Part shown: piece by piece, positions 33,736 through 45,400 of the stretch
Numbering within the stretch: the first letter of the stretch is position 1
Layout: the number at the start of each line of letters is the position of its first letter
Assembly (NCBI GenBank): GCA_026874595.1
Contig: CM049310.1
Span: 83,861,056 to 83,925,055 of the forward strand
DNA: 64,000 nucleotides
Direction: 5' to 3'
Source: Sipunculus nudus
Lineage: Eukaryota; Annelida; Sipuncula; Golfingiida; Sipunculidae
Translations under genes and position numbers: made by a program
The notes under the pieces: model-generated
Told to the model about the DNA's origin: nothing
Seen by the model: the letters and a program-made list of their open reading frames with translations, nothing else
Databases searched by the model: none

Positions 33736-36333
33736 CAGCGGCGTACCTAGCCTCATTGCCGCCCGGGGCGGTCTTAGAAATCGCCGCCCCTCTAACAAAA
33801 CATTACAAAACTGGATAACATATTGAAACATATCGTTTCAAATGTCCTTGTTACAGGCTTGTATTTGACAACAACGCAATTATATGGTTTTACTGGCAGG
33901 GAATTTTTCCGCCACATATTAAAGAGCAGATATCTCTTTGCTAATGTAAATTAAAAGATCGCTCGAAGCTCAAACAAGTATATTTCATTATGAGGTGAAC
34001 AGAAAGGAATAAAACGAATAAATTGTAACTATTAACAGATTACACTGCAGGATACATATATAATGTGGGAAATTGATCTTTCATCATTCATGTAAACACG
34101 ATTCATGATTACTTTATACTCAACTTGGGAAAAAAACTTTATTTGGTGAGTGTTATTCCATTCTCGACGCATACAAATACTTTGTCACATCTATAATTCC
34201 ACCTCTTGTTATCGAATATGACAGCAGTACTTCTAATAGAGCTATTGAGATATGCATGGTACTGCTGCATGCAAGTCATTTAGTCTTTACTAAAACAGCG
34301 TAATTCATGAGTTAAGCATATATATGTAGGCAGGGCATGTTTATTTTTCTTTTCACATAAAAATGTTTGGATAAACTGACTTTGTTTAATTAAAATATCA
34401 TCAAATTAAAAGCATACTTTAATTCAAGGCTCCATCAAAATCATTTTAGAATTATAGTCATTATGCACTTTACGAGGTTTTATTTATAAACTTATGACTA
34501 TTTGTTATTCAATAAAGTATTTAAATAAATTTCAAGTAATGATATAATTTAAATATATGTTCTAATTTTATTTCAAATGATTTGTCACAATATACAACAA
34601 TGTACGTATATTGAACATGTGGCTAAGCGGCCAGGGGGATTCATCCCGCCGGACAATTATAATAGAATTATATTTTAAAGTTAAAATAATTCCTATATAG
34701 GTCTGGGTGTTTATTGGTTTTATTCACCTTACATAAAAGATCATGCAGGTCATATTGGTTAATCAAAAGACACAGGCATTTAGGTAGTACTCATTATATA
34801 CAGGATAGTGTAAACGTCTGTTTTTTAACGAGGCTGATGTTAGAGTATGAAGAATCATTGAAAAGGGGATTTCAGGTTGTTTCAGCCTGTTTAAATATCC
34901 TGGAATTTCGGGAATTCAAGGGTTCAAGAATGGAAATTCTCAATACTTTCCACGGAAAGAGCAACACAATTCGTCAAAATATTTTTCGCACAATATGTAT
35001 GACAGACACCCCAACCCCACTACCTGGTGCCATTAGTCTTCTGGCAGGGTTTTTCCCTGGTGATTATCAGATGCTGCTAGGGATTTCTGTAAACGACCCT
35101 GGAATACTTGAACATGGGACGAAAAGGCCAAATTTGTAATTTTTGTGGAACTCCTTATGCCACTGATAAAACTAAATCCAAGAAATGCCCCCCCCCCCTA
35201 ATTGTACAAATTGTTCGCTAATCATTTGGTAGGATCCACTGTCCAGTTTATAACCCCTGGAATACTTGAACATGGGACAAAAAAAACGAATTTGTACTTT
35301 TTGTGGAACTCCTTGTGCCAAAAAAAAAAAAAAAAAAACAAGGGTGCAAAACGTTTGCTAATAATTTGGTAGGTTCCACTGTCCAGTTTACAATCCCTGG
35401 AATCTTGAACATGAGACAAAAAAGACAAATTTGTAATTTTTGTGGACTCCTTATGTCACTGATTATACTAAATCCCAGAAATGCCGCCCCTAAAAATGTG
35501 CAAATCGTTCGCTAATAATTTTGGTAGGTTCAAATGTCAAGTTTATAATCCCTGGAATACTTGAACATGGGACAAAAAAGGCGAAATTTGTACTTTTGTG
35601 GAACTCCTTATGCCACTGAATAAACTTAATCCCAGAAATGCCGCCCCTAAAAATGTGCAAATTGTTCGCTAATCATTTTGGTAGGTTCAAATGTCAAGTT
35701 TATAATCCCTGGAATACTTGAACATGGGACAAAAAGGCTATATTTGAACTTTTTGCGGAACCCCTTCTACCAATGATTATACTAAATCCCAGAAATGCCG
35801 CCCCCACATATGTACAATTCGTTCGCTAATCATTTTGGTAGGTTCAAATGTCCAGTTTATAATCCCTGGAATACTTGAACATGGGACAAAAAGGCTATAT
35901 TTGAACTTTTTGCGGAACCCCTTCTACCAATGATTATACTAAATCCCAGAAATGCCGCCCCCACATATGTACAATTCGTTCGCTAATCATTTTGGTAGGT
36001 TCAAATGTCCAGTTTATAATCCCTGGAATACTTGAACATGGGACAAAAAGGTCAAATTTGTACTTTTTGTGGAACTCCTCATGCCACTGATTAAACTTAA
36101 TCCCAGAAATCCCCGCCCCCCCCAATGTACAGATTGCTCGCTAATCATTTGGTAGGTTCCACTGTCTAGTTTATAACCCCTGGAATACTTGAACATGGGA
36201 CAAAAAGATCAAATTTGTACTTTTTGTGGAACTCCTTGTGCAACTCATTATACTTATTCCCCAAAATGCCGCCCCCCAAAATGTGCCACCCGGGGCGGAC
36301 CGCCCCTGCCGCCCCCCCTTAGGTACGCCACTG
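33736..36333. mobile_element. hAT-like element (2.6 kb) with an internal ~150-bp satellite
   Basis: Ends CAGCGGCGTACCTAGCC and, reversed, CAGTGGCGTACCTAAGG, fitting the CAGNG start of hAT TIRs. Eight-base flanks TATCAAGT (33728-33735) and CATCAAGT (36334-36341) match at 7 of 8, the hAT duplication length. No transposase is present. The right half (35100-36290) is a tandem array. Subterminal GCCCGGGGCGG and GCCGCCCC blocks are shared by both ends. It lies in intron 1 of the PPSY gene. Confidence 0.75.
35100..36290 (+). repeat. Tandem array of ~150-bp monomers
   Basis: About seven to eight copies of a unit containing CCTGGAATACTTGAACATGG, a TTTGTACTTTTTGTGGAACT block, an AATCCCAGAAATGCCGCCCC block and a TTCGCTAATCATTTTGGTAG block. 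Monomers near 35720-35870 and 35870-36020 are almost identical, which implies recent expansion. Open frames in it are not genes. Confidence 0.85.
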
Positions 36334-36478
36334 CATCAAGTAGCCACGCTTGAGGAAAATTCTGAATAGGAGTTCGGTAAGACTAATTACCCAATCTTGC
36401 CCAATCGGACCTTCTTATAACATGAATCATATTTTCTTTTCAGATATTTGCAAATTAAAAAAAAAAAAAGAAAAATAT

Positions 36479-37684
36479 AATATGTAACTTTTATTTTATA
36501 TTGTGATAAGGTAGCCCCTAATGTTTGTATTAATGTGAAAGTGGAAAATAATATAAATTCTTATCCCATTCCATACATGCACAAATACCCACCAAAAAGA
36601 CACTGAAAAATTGAACCAAGGAGATCAAATTGGACCTTTGAACATAAAGATATTTCTTCAAAAATTATTTTTCACAAGAGGAAACTTAAAATTTATATTT
36701 TTTTATGAATGAGGTGAATTAAGATGTGACATCTATAATTTACACCATAAGTTTACATAAGTCACATTTACTTAAATACAGTTATACAAAGTTATGTTAT
36801 CTCTAAACACTGTAGTTAGTAATGCATTGTTTATCAGTTGATAATTTTAATCCCTTTGTGGTCGGTCAACCATGCCACAGAGGGCCAGGGATGGTCATCA
36901 GCTCACAGCATGTGTTAAAAAAGACCTCTTGCACCTACCTTGGAGTGCCATCATCTGATGGGCAAAACCATAGGCTTCAGTATTATTCTTTTAACTTCAT
37001 AACACAACCATATGAACAACTAACATGTATAAAATTAAATATGAGAATACCTGAAATTAAATCATTTTGTACATTAAAGGGGATAAGATGCTATATTATT
37101 AAGAGGGGTACCTCAAATTTATATTGAAGTCTCATTTAGTTTGATCGAGACTGATGGGCATATTCCACATTTTCACATCTGCCAATATCTTTTTTATCTG
37201 TCATATGAATTTGTACATTTGTTTTAATTGGTCTTTTTTCTCTACTGGATACAATTGTATACTTATGTGTCTGTGTGTTCGTAATGGGACTGAAATTTGT
37301 ATTTTTTCTTCTATAAAACTAGTAAAATATTGAGGTTACATTCCAACATCTGATTGGGTCTGCTAGGGTCTAATTGGGTCCTAAGTCTCTATTTAGATTG
37401 CTCTTTAATTTGTTTTTATTCCCCCCTTTTATGTTTGTAAGAAAGAGTGTTACATCTCAATACACGTTTTCTCTTGTGAAAATATTTTATAAAGGAATAT
37501 CTTTATATTACATTGTCTGATTGGTTCAATTTTTCATTTTCTTTTTGGTGGGTATTTGTGCATGGATGGAATGGGATTAGAATTTATATAATTTTCCAAT
37601 TTAACATTTATAGAAAATTAGAAATATAAGGGGCTATGTTATCACAATATAAAATATAAGTTACACTTTGTATTTTACTTTGTA
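36479..37684. mobile_element. Element with ~210-bp inverted repeats
   Basis: The left arm (about 36479-36695) and right arm (about 37465-37684) are reverse complements. They share GTAACTT(T/A)TATTTTATATTG, a TAGCCCCT block, a CACAAATACCCACCAAAAAG block and a TTTTCACAAGAG block. The outer ends run into AT-rich sequence without a clear target-site duplication. No ORF. It lies in intron 1 of the PPSY gene. Confidence 0.75.
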
Positions 37685-37737
37685 AAAAACAAAATTGAAA
37701 CATAACATTAGATTTTTTTTTTGCCATTGGGTCTGAT

Positions 37738-37820
37738 GATGTACTGTGGGGTCTGATGATGTACAGTTGGGTCTGATGATGTACAATTGGGTCTGATGAT
37801 GTACAATGGGGTCTGATTTG
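37738..37820 (+). repeat. 20-bp minisatellite
   Basis: Four to five copies of GGGTCTGATGATGTACAATT with few changes. Confidence 0.9.
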
Positions 37821-37829
37821 ATGATTAGT

Positions 37830-40800
37830 CTGACCCTTGGAATAGAATGGGAAATTGTTCAAATTCGATTGGATTGATAAAAATCAGAAAAATGAAATTA
37901 ATTGTAATTGAATTGGCTCCGTGAGCCCCTATGGAAACTTTGCAATATGGATACTTTGCCTGAAGTCTGTTTGTTCTTATTTATTTAGCTAAATGGTAGC
38001 AGAAGGGGTACCTGTTATAGTGAGTCTGTATATTTTAAATTACTTTTTTTTACTATTGAGCATTACAGCATCTAGGGTGAGAGTTTTCCCAGGAAAATTT
38101 GGTCAGGGATGAGTTAAGTGGGTAAACTTTAAAAGGCATACAACAGCCCTTTCATAACAGTTTATTAACACATTATCAGTGATATTACAGTTGTCAAGAC
38201 TCATTTGGGTCATTTATAAATAAATTGCTTGTAACTGAATATTCAGTATGTTGCAAGTTTTGGTATACTTATTCACAAGTTTATAGTCAGATAAAGTGAG
38301 CTGTACTTTAAATAAAGACATGGTTTGCCAGACAGTAACCTCCACCAACAAACACCCACAGTCGCACCCCCATCATAAGAGTTTTCATTAATAAAAAAAT
38401 TTGAAATTTGACATCAAAGAAGCCGCCTTTGAACACATCTCCTTTGAAACCGAAATAATGTGAGGGGAATACTTAGCACCTAAAAAGTCAAATTCAGGGT
38501 TGCTGAATAATGATTTACATTTGATCATAACATTTATTTAACAATTTAACCATTTCATTCAAACAATTAAATGTTATCAGTCAGAAAAAAATGGTATGAT
38601 CAATTCTGGCAAAGGTTTACCATAGAAAAAAAATTGGTTCCTCAGGTGCCGTCAGCTTCAATTTGGACCACTCGCATAAAAAATTTTGATTTTCAGAAGA
38701 AATTTACTGATTAAATTTGATTAAATCTGTTATTATTATTTTATTATTAAAATGATTATAAGCTCAGCCGTAAGTCATCTGAGCTTTTGCCATGGCCCTT
38801 TATCTTCCATCATTCTGACCAGCCATTAACATCACATATTTTGAAATGGTTGGATCTACAAATAAAAAGTTTGACATAGCGTTAGATGTCCCTAAGTTCT
38901 CCTACTAAACCCAAAACTCAGTCACTGTGACACCTTCCTGTGAGAAATTAAGAAAAAAAATCTCTATTTTCCATTGAAAACCTACTGTTAATAATATCAA
39001 ATAATCAAAAGCACTCATATATTTGGCGTAGCAATTTCTCTATTCCTATTTACAAGCCAGAAATAAAGTCAATATTGTGTATTGTGTAGAGGTTATTGAC
39101 CAGAACATTGTCTAACTTGTTAACACCAGGAGAGAGATTTAATAAAATACACTTTACATGGTAACTGTTGAAGCTAAAGTTTCCTCCCCAGAATATAACT
39201 ACATTTAATTTTTAATTTTATATTTAAGTGTACACCATAAATTAGATCATGATTTTGTAAATTCTTTAAATTATTAATTTGACAGTGGCGCATTTTATTC
39301 CTTTATTCACTGTTCATCTGAGTTTTATATTGATCATGTACACATGGAATTATGCTTTTAAATTCTAAAATTGAAAGCAATTGATAAACTGTTGCTTTTA
39401 TTTGATGTTACTGAATAGACTCATATACTGTGCAGAGGGGGGGGGGGCAAGTGAAATTGTATTTACAATTACTTTAACTGTTTAACTGAAAGGCATCTGA
39501 GCCATAGGGTTCACTCTTTGTCCGTCATCCATCTGTCAAAAGTAGCAGTCGTCCATAATCCAGGCAGAAATCATAACCACTGGACCTGGAATCTTCTAAC
39601 CTGAAGAACCATGTTTTGCATTATGCTGCCTAGACACAGATCATAAAAATTTTATAGATTCTGACTATCTGGGCCGCTTTTACCTGGCAGTGACAGTCTA
39701 TGATATACTGTCTGGTTGTAGGATTAACAAACAGTGACACATTAGGCTGGTCAATATTTATCTGTAACCTTGACTACAGTAAAAAATGAACTACTACCAT
39801 TTGCGGTAGTTCATATTGATTGTGTATATACTGGTGGTACTGGTGTGACAGAGTGTCTTTGTCAGGTATTTGTTTTCCCCCCCAATAATACTTCAACAGG
39901 TCTTGCTTTATTTACATCATCTTAAAAGCATTCATAAAAGAAACACCCAGGAATGGGCCAGTTTAGGTATATTTATGGTTTATACTTCTGTTGCAAACTA
40001 TTTCCGTCCTGGCTTGAGTACTTGTAAATTTATGTCAAGGATATGAGTGGTGTTTCCTACACAAAATGTGTTCATGAATGGTTTAAGTGTTATACTTTTT
40101 GTTACACCAGACTCGTCACCTACCATTTTTTTTTATAGAAGAAAATATATATGAAAGGGGATATCAGTTTTTCCTCAAGGAAAAACAGGTTTTCTCCAGA
40201 TTCGAAGGAGAGAAGGATTACTGAAAATATTGGAAAATGGTAATTTATAAGTAAAGACTAGGTAAGACATTGCAGGTTAAGAGGACATTGAAGTAAATGA
40301 CACTTTAATTGAGTAATAAGGTGATAATGTTTTTTAATAATTTTTAAATTGAAAATTTTTTTAAAGAAATAAAGAATAAAGATATTATTTTTTCTTTTGA
40401 ACAAGAAATCCATGTCTTAATCCATATTCCACTGTATTTTGAGACAGTATGTTACTATGGCAATATACATGATCTCTTCACTTCCTTTGCCCCCTCCCCC
40501 CCCCCCCTTCTGCCAAGAGTTAACTTGACACACAGAATAATATAGATTTAAAAGACTGGGAAGTATTTATCATTTAATCTGCTAAAATCTTACCAATATC
40601 ATTACATCACTTCTATTTAATCAGAAATAGATATCCACAGAGATGCCACAGCATGCAGGAAAATAAATATCTCTTTAATTAAACCCTATTTATAAGTTTA
40701 TTTACCACCCTGTAATTAGTGATGCAATCAAGTGCATCTTGTCAACTTGTAGCCAACAGTACCGATAAGTTAATATGGTTCCTGATTTGTTTTCTAGTTA

Positions 40801-41090
40801 GATGAGTAGCCATCAAATAAGAGTTAATTATTAGTTCATCCTAATATTAATTAACATGTTAGAAAAGGGTCAGATAGTCCATCAATAGAGACATATATTA
40901 GAGAAGAGGTAATGAAGTGAGAGCAGAGTGGAGGAACACGTCTTTCAAGGAGACCCTTACTCAGTAAGAAATGTCTTTAATTGAAGGATATATTTTGTTT
41001 GAGAGCATTCATGAACAACAATAGATATTGGTGTTCATCTAAAGGAATAATTTAAGTTTGATTCCAGAAAGATTAATATAATTAAAGGCA
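37830..41090. other. Intron sequence with repeat fragments
   Basis: No coding region supported. An AGCTCAG-family fragment is at about 38758-39160 (plus), and another head-like piece is at 39483-39700 (GGCATCTGAGCCATAG, GTCCGTCATCC). The remainder is AT-rich, with C and G runs at 39436-39447 and 40494-40508. Confidence 0.5.
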
Positions 41091-41091
41091 A

Positions 41092-41595
41092 TTTAAAGGG
41101 GCCCAATCACCTATAAAGCATGTTGAGTTAACACGAAAAATAGCTTTTTCCCCTTAAAATAAATCTGCACCTGTCAAACTATAGCCTTGAAACCATTTGC
41201 TTTCTCCTGTACACAAATGTTTAAAACATGGACCGGGCGCGATGAGAGGTGTCAACATAAACACAGCGCGTGGGGCCATGTTCATCGCTGAGCCAAAACA
41301 CATGTCAATCAGGAGATGCCCAGTCTGACTTGGCCCAAAAAATGTAATTCATGTTTCTGCTGGCTGAAACACAGTGTGTTGCCCCTCCTAATTGGACCTC
41401 CGGTCACGTTGCCTTGTTATGGTAAACAGACTGTGTTTATCAACACGCAGAGCCATAAATTGGTGTTAAACAGCCCTATGCGAGGAAATGAGACCGTGTA
41501 CTGGGACGGTTTTGCTGGGGAATTTGTATGAAGGAAAACTGAACTGATAGTGTGAAAGAATAGCCATAATTTAGCTCCTGATTATGTCCCTTTAA
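41092..41595. mobile_element. TTAA-flanked ~500-bp MITE, copy 1
   Basis: Begins TTTAAAGGGGCCCAATCAC and ends GATTATGTCCCTTTAA. Strong similarity over its whole length to 59579-60076, including AGGTGTCAACAT, AATCAGGAGATGCCC, GGTAAACAGACTGT and AACTGAACTGA blocks. TTAA at both edges suggests a piggyBac- or Kolobok-type target. Non-coding; the short ORFs are not conserved as proteins. Confidence 0.7.
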
Positions 41596-41659
41596 GGCAT
41601 CACACTCATTTTAAATTAATTGAGTATAAACAGGGCTCGACATTAACTTTTGAAAGTAC

Positions 41660-42340
41660 CTGCCCACACTGAAAAAAAGATAGAAGATATAAATTTTCAT
41701 GCCCCACTCCCTATAATTTCTTACTATAAAAAAAATTTCTTGGGAGTGGGATAAGAAAAGTTTTCTTCTTATGGAAAAGAAAATTTTTCTTATAACAAGA
41801 AATTTTTTCAACTGATAAAATAAGTTTTTCTTGCTATCAGAAAAGAAATTTCTCAAGGCAAGAAATAATATCTTGGAATATTATGATTAAGCAAATTTTT
41901 CTTATGATAATATAATACACCTTGTCTTAAGAAAATATAGATGTTTTCTTGACTTTAAGCATACTTTCTATAAATCAAGAAAAAATATCATGAGGATTTC
42001 TTGTCAAGAAAGAAATAATCCTTCAGATAAGAAATATAATCTTTTCAAGAAAATTATTTTTTGCAGCACTTGTATATATATATATTTCCACATAGTGCAT
42101 GTGGTTGCACATAACAAAAATAAATTTCTTTGTAAAAGAAAAAATCTAATGACAAAAAAATATTTTCTTGGGAATCAGTAAGAATTTTTTGACTTACACT
42201 GGTCAAGAAATATTTCTTCTGATAAGATAATATATCTTGTTTTAAGAAAATAAAGATAAATTTTCTTGACCTTAGCATGCAGCCTTTTAATTAAAGAAAA
42301 TTTACGTTAAAATTTCTTGTCAAACATGTGGGTCATACAT
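41660..42340 (+). repeat. Region of scrambled AAGAAAA/TTTTCTT inverted units
   Basis: Dozens of CAAGAAAT, TTTTCTTG and TTCTTATAAGAAA-type units occur in both orientations, so many short hairpins are possible. It ends just before an AGCTCAG-family 3' terminus at 42386-42414 and 30 bases before exon 2 of the PPSY gene. Confidence 0.7.
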
Positions 42341-42450
42341 GTGTTATATTTACGCAGCCATTTACAAAGTGTAATTGTGAAAAAGGCTGAGCGTCATTGC
42401 CCATGGGTCACTTGATGATATAAATCTATTTATAGCCATACAGAGGCAGC

Positions 42451-45400
42451 ATGAGGCATGGACGTAGAGGTCATGGTCACCGAATCGGGCACCGCAGTCA
42501 CTTTCATCATCACCATCATCACGCAGGGCCACGTATAACATTCGGCAGGAGGGGACGTGTGGGGGCGCACCATGTGGTTGGCACTGGGTTATCTGCCAGA
42601 CGTTTTGGCATGGCCACTGGTACGTTTTCCTGTACTGTGGTCCTGTTTATGTTTGGGACTTTCCTTTTGATACCCGGAGCAGTGCTGACATCACAGGGAT
42701 ACTCAGGAGACTGGGATAGCCCATTCTTTGCCTCCAGTACAAAGTAAGTGTTAATAATTAATGTAATTAACTTACCTGCTCATTACCCTACCTGCTCATT
42801 ATTTTGCATTTGATGGCCAGTTTGGTTTCATCCCAAATACAACAGTATGTAAGGCCCCCCCCCCCCCAAAAATGTATGGTTCTCAAGCACTTTAAAAAAA
42901 AACAGTGCAGGCGTGCAAATTTTTTTACCTTTTTTGTATGTTTTGATAAAATTGAAATATAATCAGGGAAAAGCATGATAATAACAGATATTTTTTGCTA
43001 AACAGGTAAAAGCACTACAAGGCAAAGATAATCTTATCAAAATTATATTATTTTATCTTCTTGAAAGATGAAAATCCAAATAAAAATTGTTGATGCTGGG
43101 GGTTAAAATTGATGAGGCCAGTGCCTGAGAACCATACCCTTTTGCAGAATTATGGTTCCTTTGACTTGCTGCCAAATGTCTTTGTTTAGTTTGATCTGAT
43201 TATTTGATGAACCCCCATATGTTACTAACATTGGATATAAACAAAATGAACAGCTTATGTACAGTGGGATTGACCTTTTCTGTGAAATGTTAAAGAAGGT
43301 AAATCTAGTTGGATAAGATTTCCTTACAGACCATGCTGTCACGAAACACCTGGGATCTAGGAAATAATCACTTCTCCTAACCTTTTTGGGCCCCAGGTGC
43401 TCAACGGGCCAAATAATGCATTGTGTTTAGAATATCTTTGCTTAGGACACAAATAATCTGTTGTTTACCTACACAGCAGCACCTCAGGATCAGCTAAATC
43501 ATGGCTAATATAATACAAACTCACTTGAAAACAAAATAGTTGTTGAAAATGATGACGTATTATACCGAAGCCACTTATCTTGTTTCCACACCAGGTTATG
43601 AAATCAGTCTTTAGATACAAGGTTTACTAGAGCATGTGAACTAAATAAGGTGAAAAAACACTCATATTATGGGAAAAGCTGATTTTTATGCATCCACAGA
43701 TTACAAATTTAAAAGAAGAGAATAGTCTACACCTATAAATATGATATATGATCAATCTTTTTTTGTTTCAGTGCATTTAAAATTATTGGGCCCATACTCC
43801 TGAGCATAGGCTTTCTAATGATACTGGTTGGTATAGGACTCTGTATCTTTGCGGGAACCATGTGCGCCAAAGCTGCCAATGAAACAAATAATTCTGCGAC
43901 TGGTACAACAATTGTCACGACTACAGCCACAGGGGTGAGTATATATCCTCTTAATTGTATCCCCAGACAAAATCTGGGCATACTATGCTTTTAAGCACAG
44001 TCCCGCCGCAGAAAAATCTAGTGAGCGAGATAACTCGAAAAATATTCCACGGATCTTTATAAAACTTGACATGTGTATAGATATGGGTATTGACATGAAT
44101 AGATCAATTTTTGCTGAAAATCACACAAATTCTTAAATATCTCAAGAAAGCTTGCATGGATTGGTCCAAAAATCGAGGTGAGCAAGGATCTTGGATAGCC
44201 TTGTGATGTACTGGACACTGGTGGTGCCAACTATTATCCTGTTCTTGTATTTCACCTTTAAATTCCCTAATCATTGCCACTTGACAGTCATGTGAGCATT
44301 AATTAAAAGTCAAAAACTAATGGACAGATTTTTTCATATTATGCACATGCACAGAGAATGGTTACGGGATGAGGTCAATTTAAATTTGGATCATGACCTT
44401 TACCATTAGGGTAGCCTTGACTTGAATATTTCCATTTTTACTGAAAATCAAACACCTCTTATGATATCTCCTGTCTTGATCGACATATGGATTTCGAACT
44501 TGACTTATGTATGGCCCACCACTAAATTAAGAAATGTACAGGTTCTAGGGTCATGAGGTCAAAGGTCAAGGTCACAGGACTAGCATCTTTAAAAATATTG
44601 TGGCTGTATTTTAAGCCAAACTTTTCATACCAGATCATCCATCGTGCACATAATTAATTGCATGGATATTGATCATTGAGTGTTTCATCAGTTTCTGCAG
44701 ACTGGTGGAACCACCTTTATTTGTTCGGGTTTTTTTTAAGGATTTTTCTCTTTTTTTGAGACCTTTAAAGATATGAACATCTGTTAACAGGGCACAACCA
44801 TAACAACTGGACCTAGAATCTTCATTCTTGACACAAAGGGAGACCCATGAAAAGTCTCCATGGAAACCCGAAATTAGGTCTCTGTTACCCATATCCTTGA
44901 AGCCTAATGGCTCCAAAATACCCCCCAGAATAATGAAAAATTTGATACAAAAACTGCAGTATCTCAATAACTACAACACTGATGGCCATGATTTTTGGCA
45001 TACATATTGATCATGAGATGTTCCATCAACTTCTGCAGACTGGGTGCACCACCTGTATTTTTAGTGAACCTGTGAGCTTATGCGATGGCGCAGTGTAGTC
45101 CGTCCTAGTCAGCCTTCTGCCGTCCGCCGTCCAGGGCTGGCTTTCCGCCGTCCATTGCTGTAATTTAGAAACCGTCAGAGCTAGCAGCTCCAAATTACAT
45201 GTAAGAATTTGTCACATGTGAAACTTGGTGCCCTGGAGCTTTTTATTGGGTATCTGCATTAATTTAGATTTTATAGAGAAAAAGCTTCTCTGAAACTGTC
45301 CAGCCAAATTGTCCAATTTTTCAAAGAAATGATCCCTGGAACAATCTCTCTCAAGTTTGTTCAAATGGTTCCAGTTCGGAGATTTTTGGCCGAGTTATGG

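Noticed and set aside
34714-35139. 141-codon frame as an hAT transposase remnant
   Set aside because: No dimerisation or catalytic motif visible, and its end is the first satellite monomer.
35100-37820. CRISPR array
   Set aside because: The repeats are contiguous satellite and minisatellite units without unique spacers, in an animal genome.
42500-42520. His6 run as a cloning-tag contaminant
   Set aside because: It sits inside a larger Arg/His-rich exon with genuine splice sites and downstream exons in phase.
43733-43981. 82-codon minus-strand frame
   Set aside because: It is the antisense of exon 3 of the two-TM gene.
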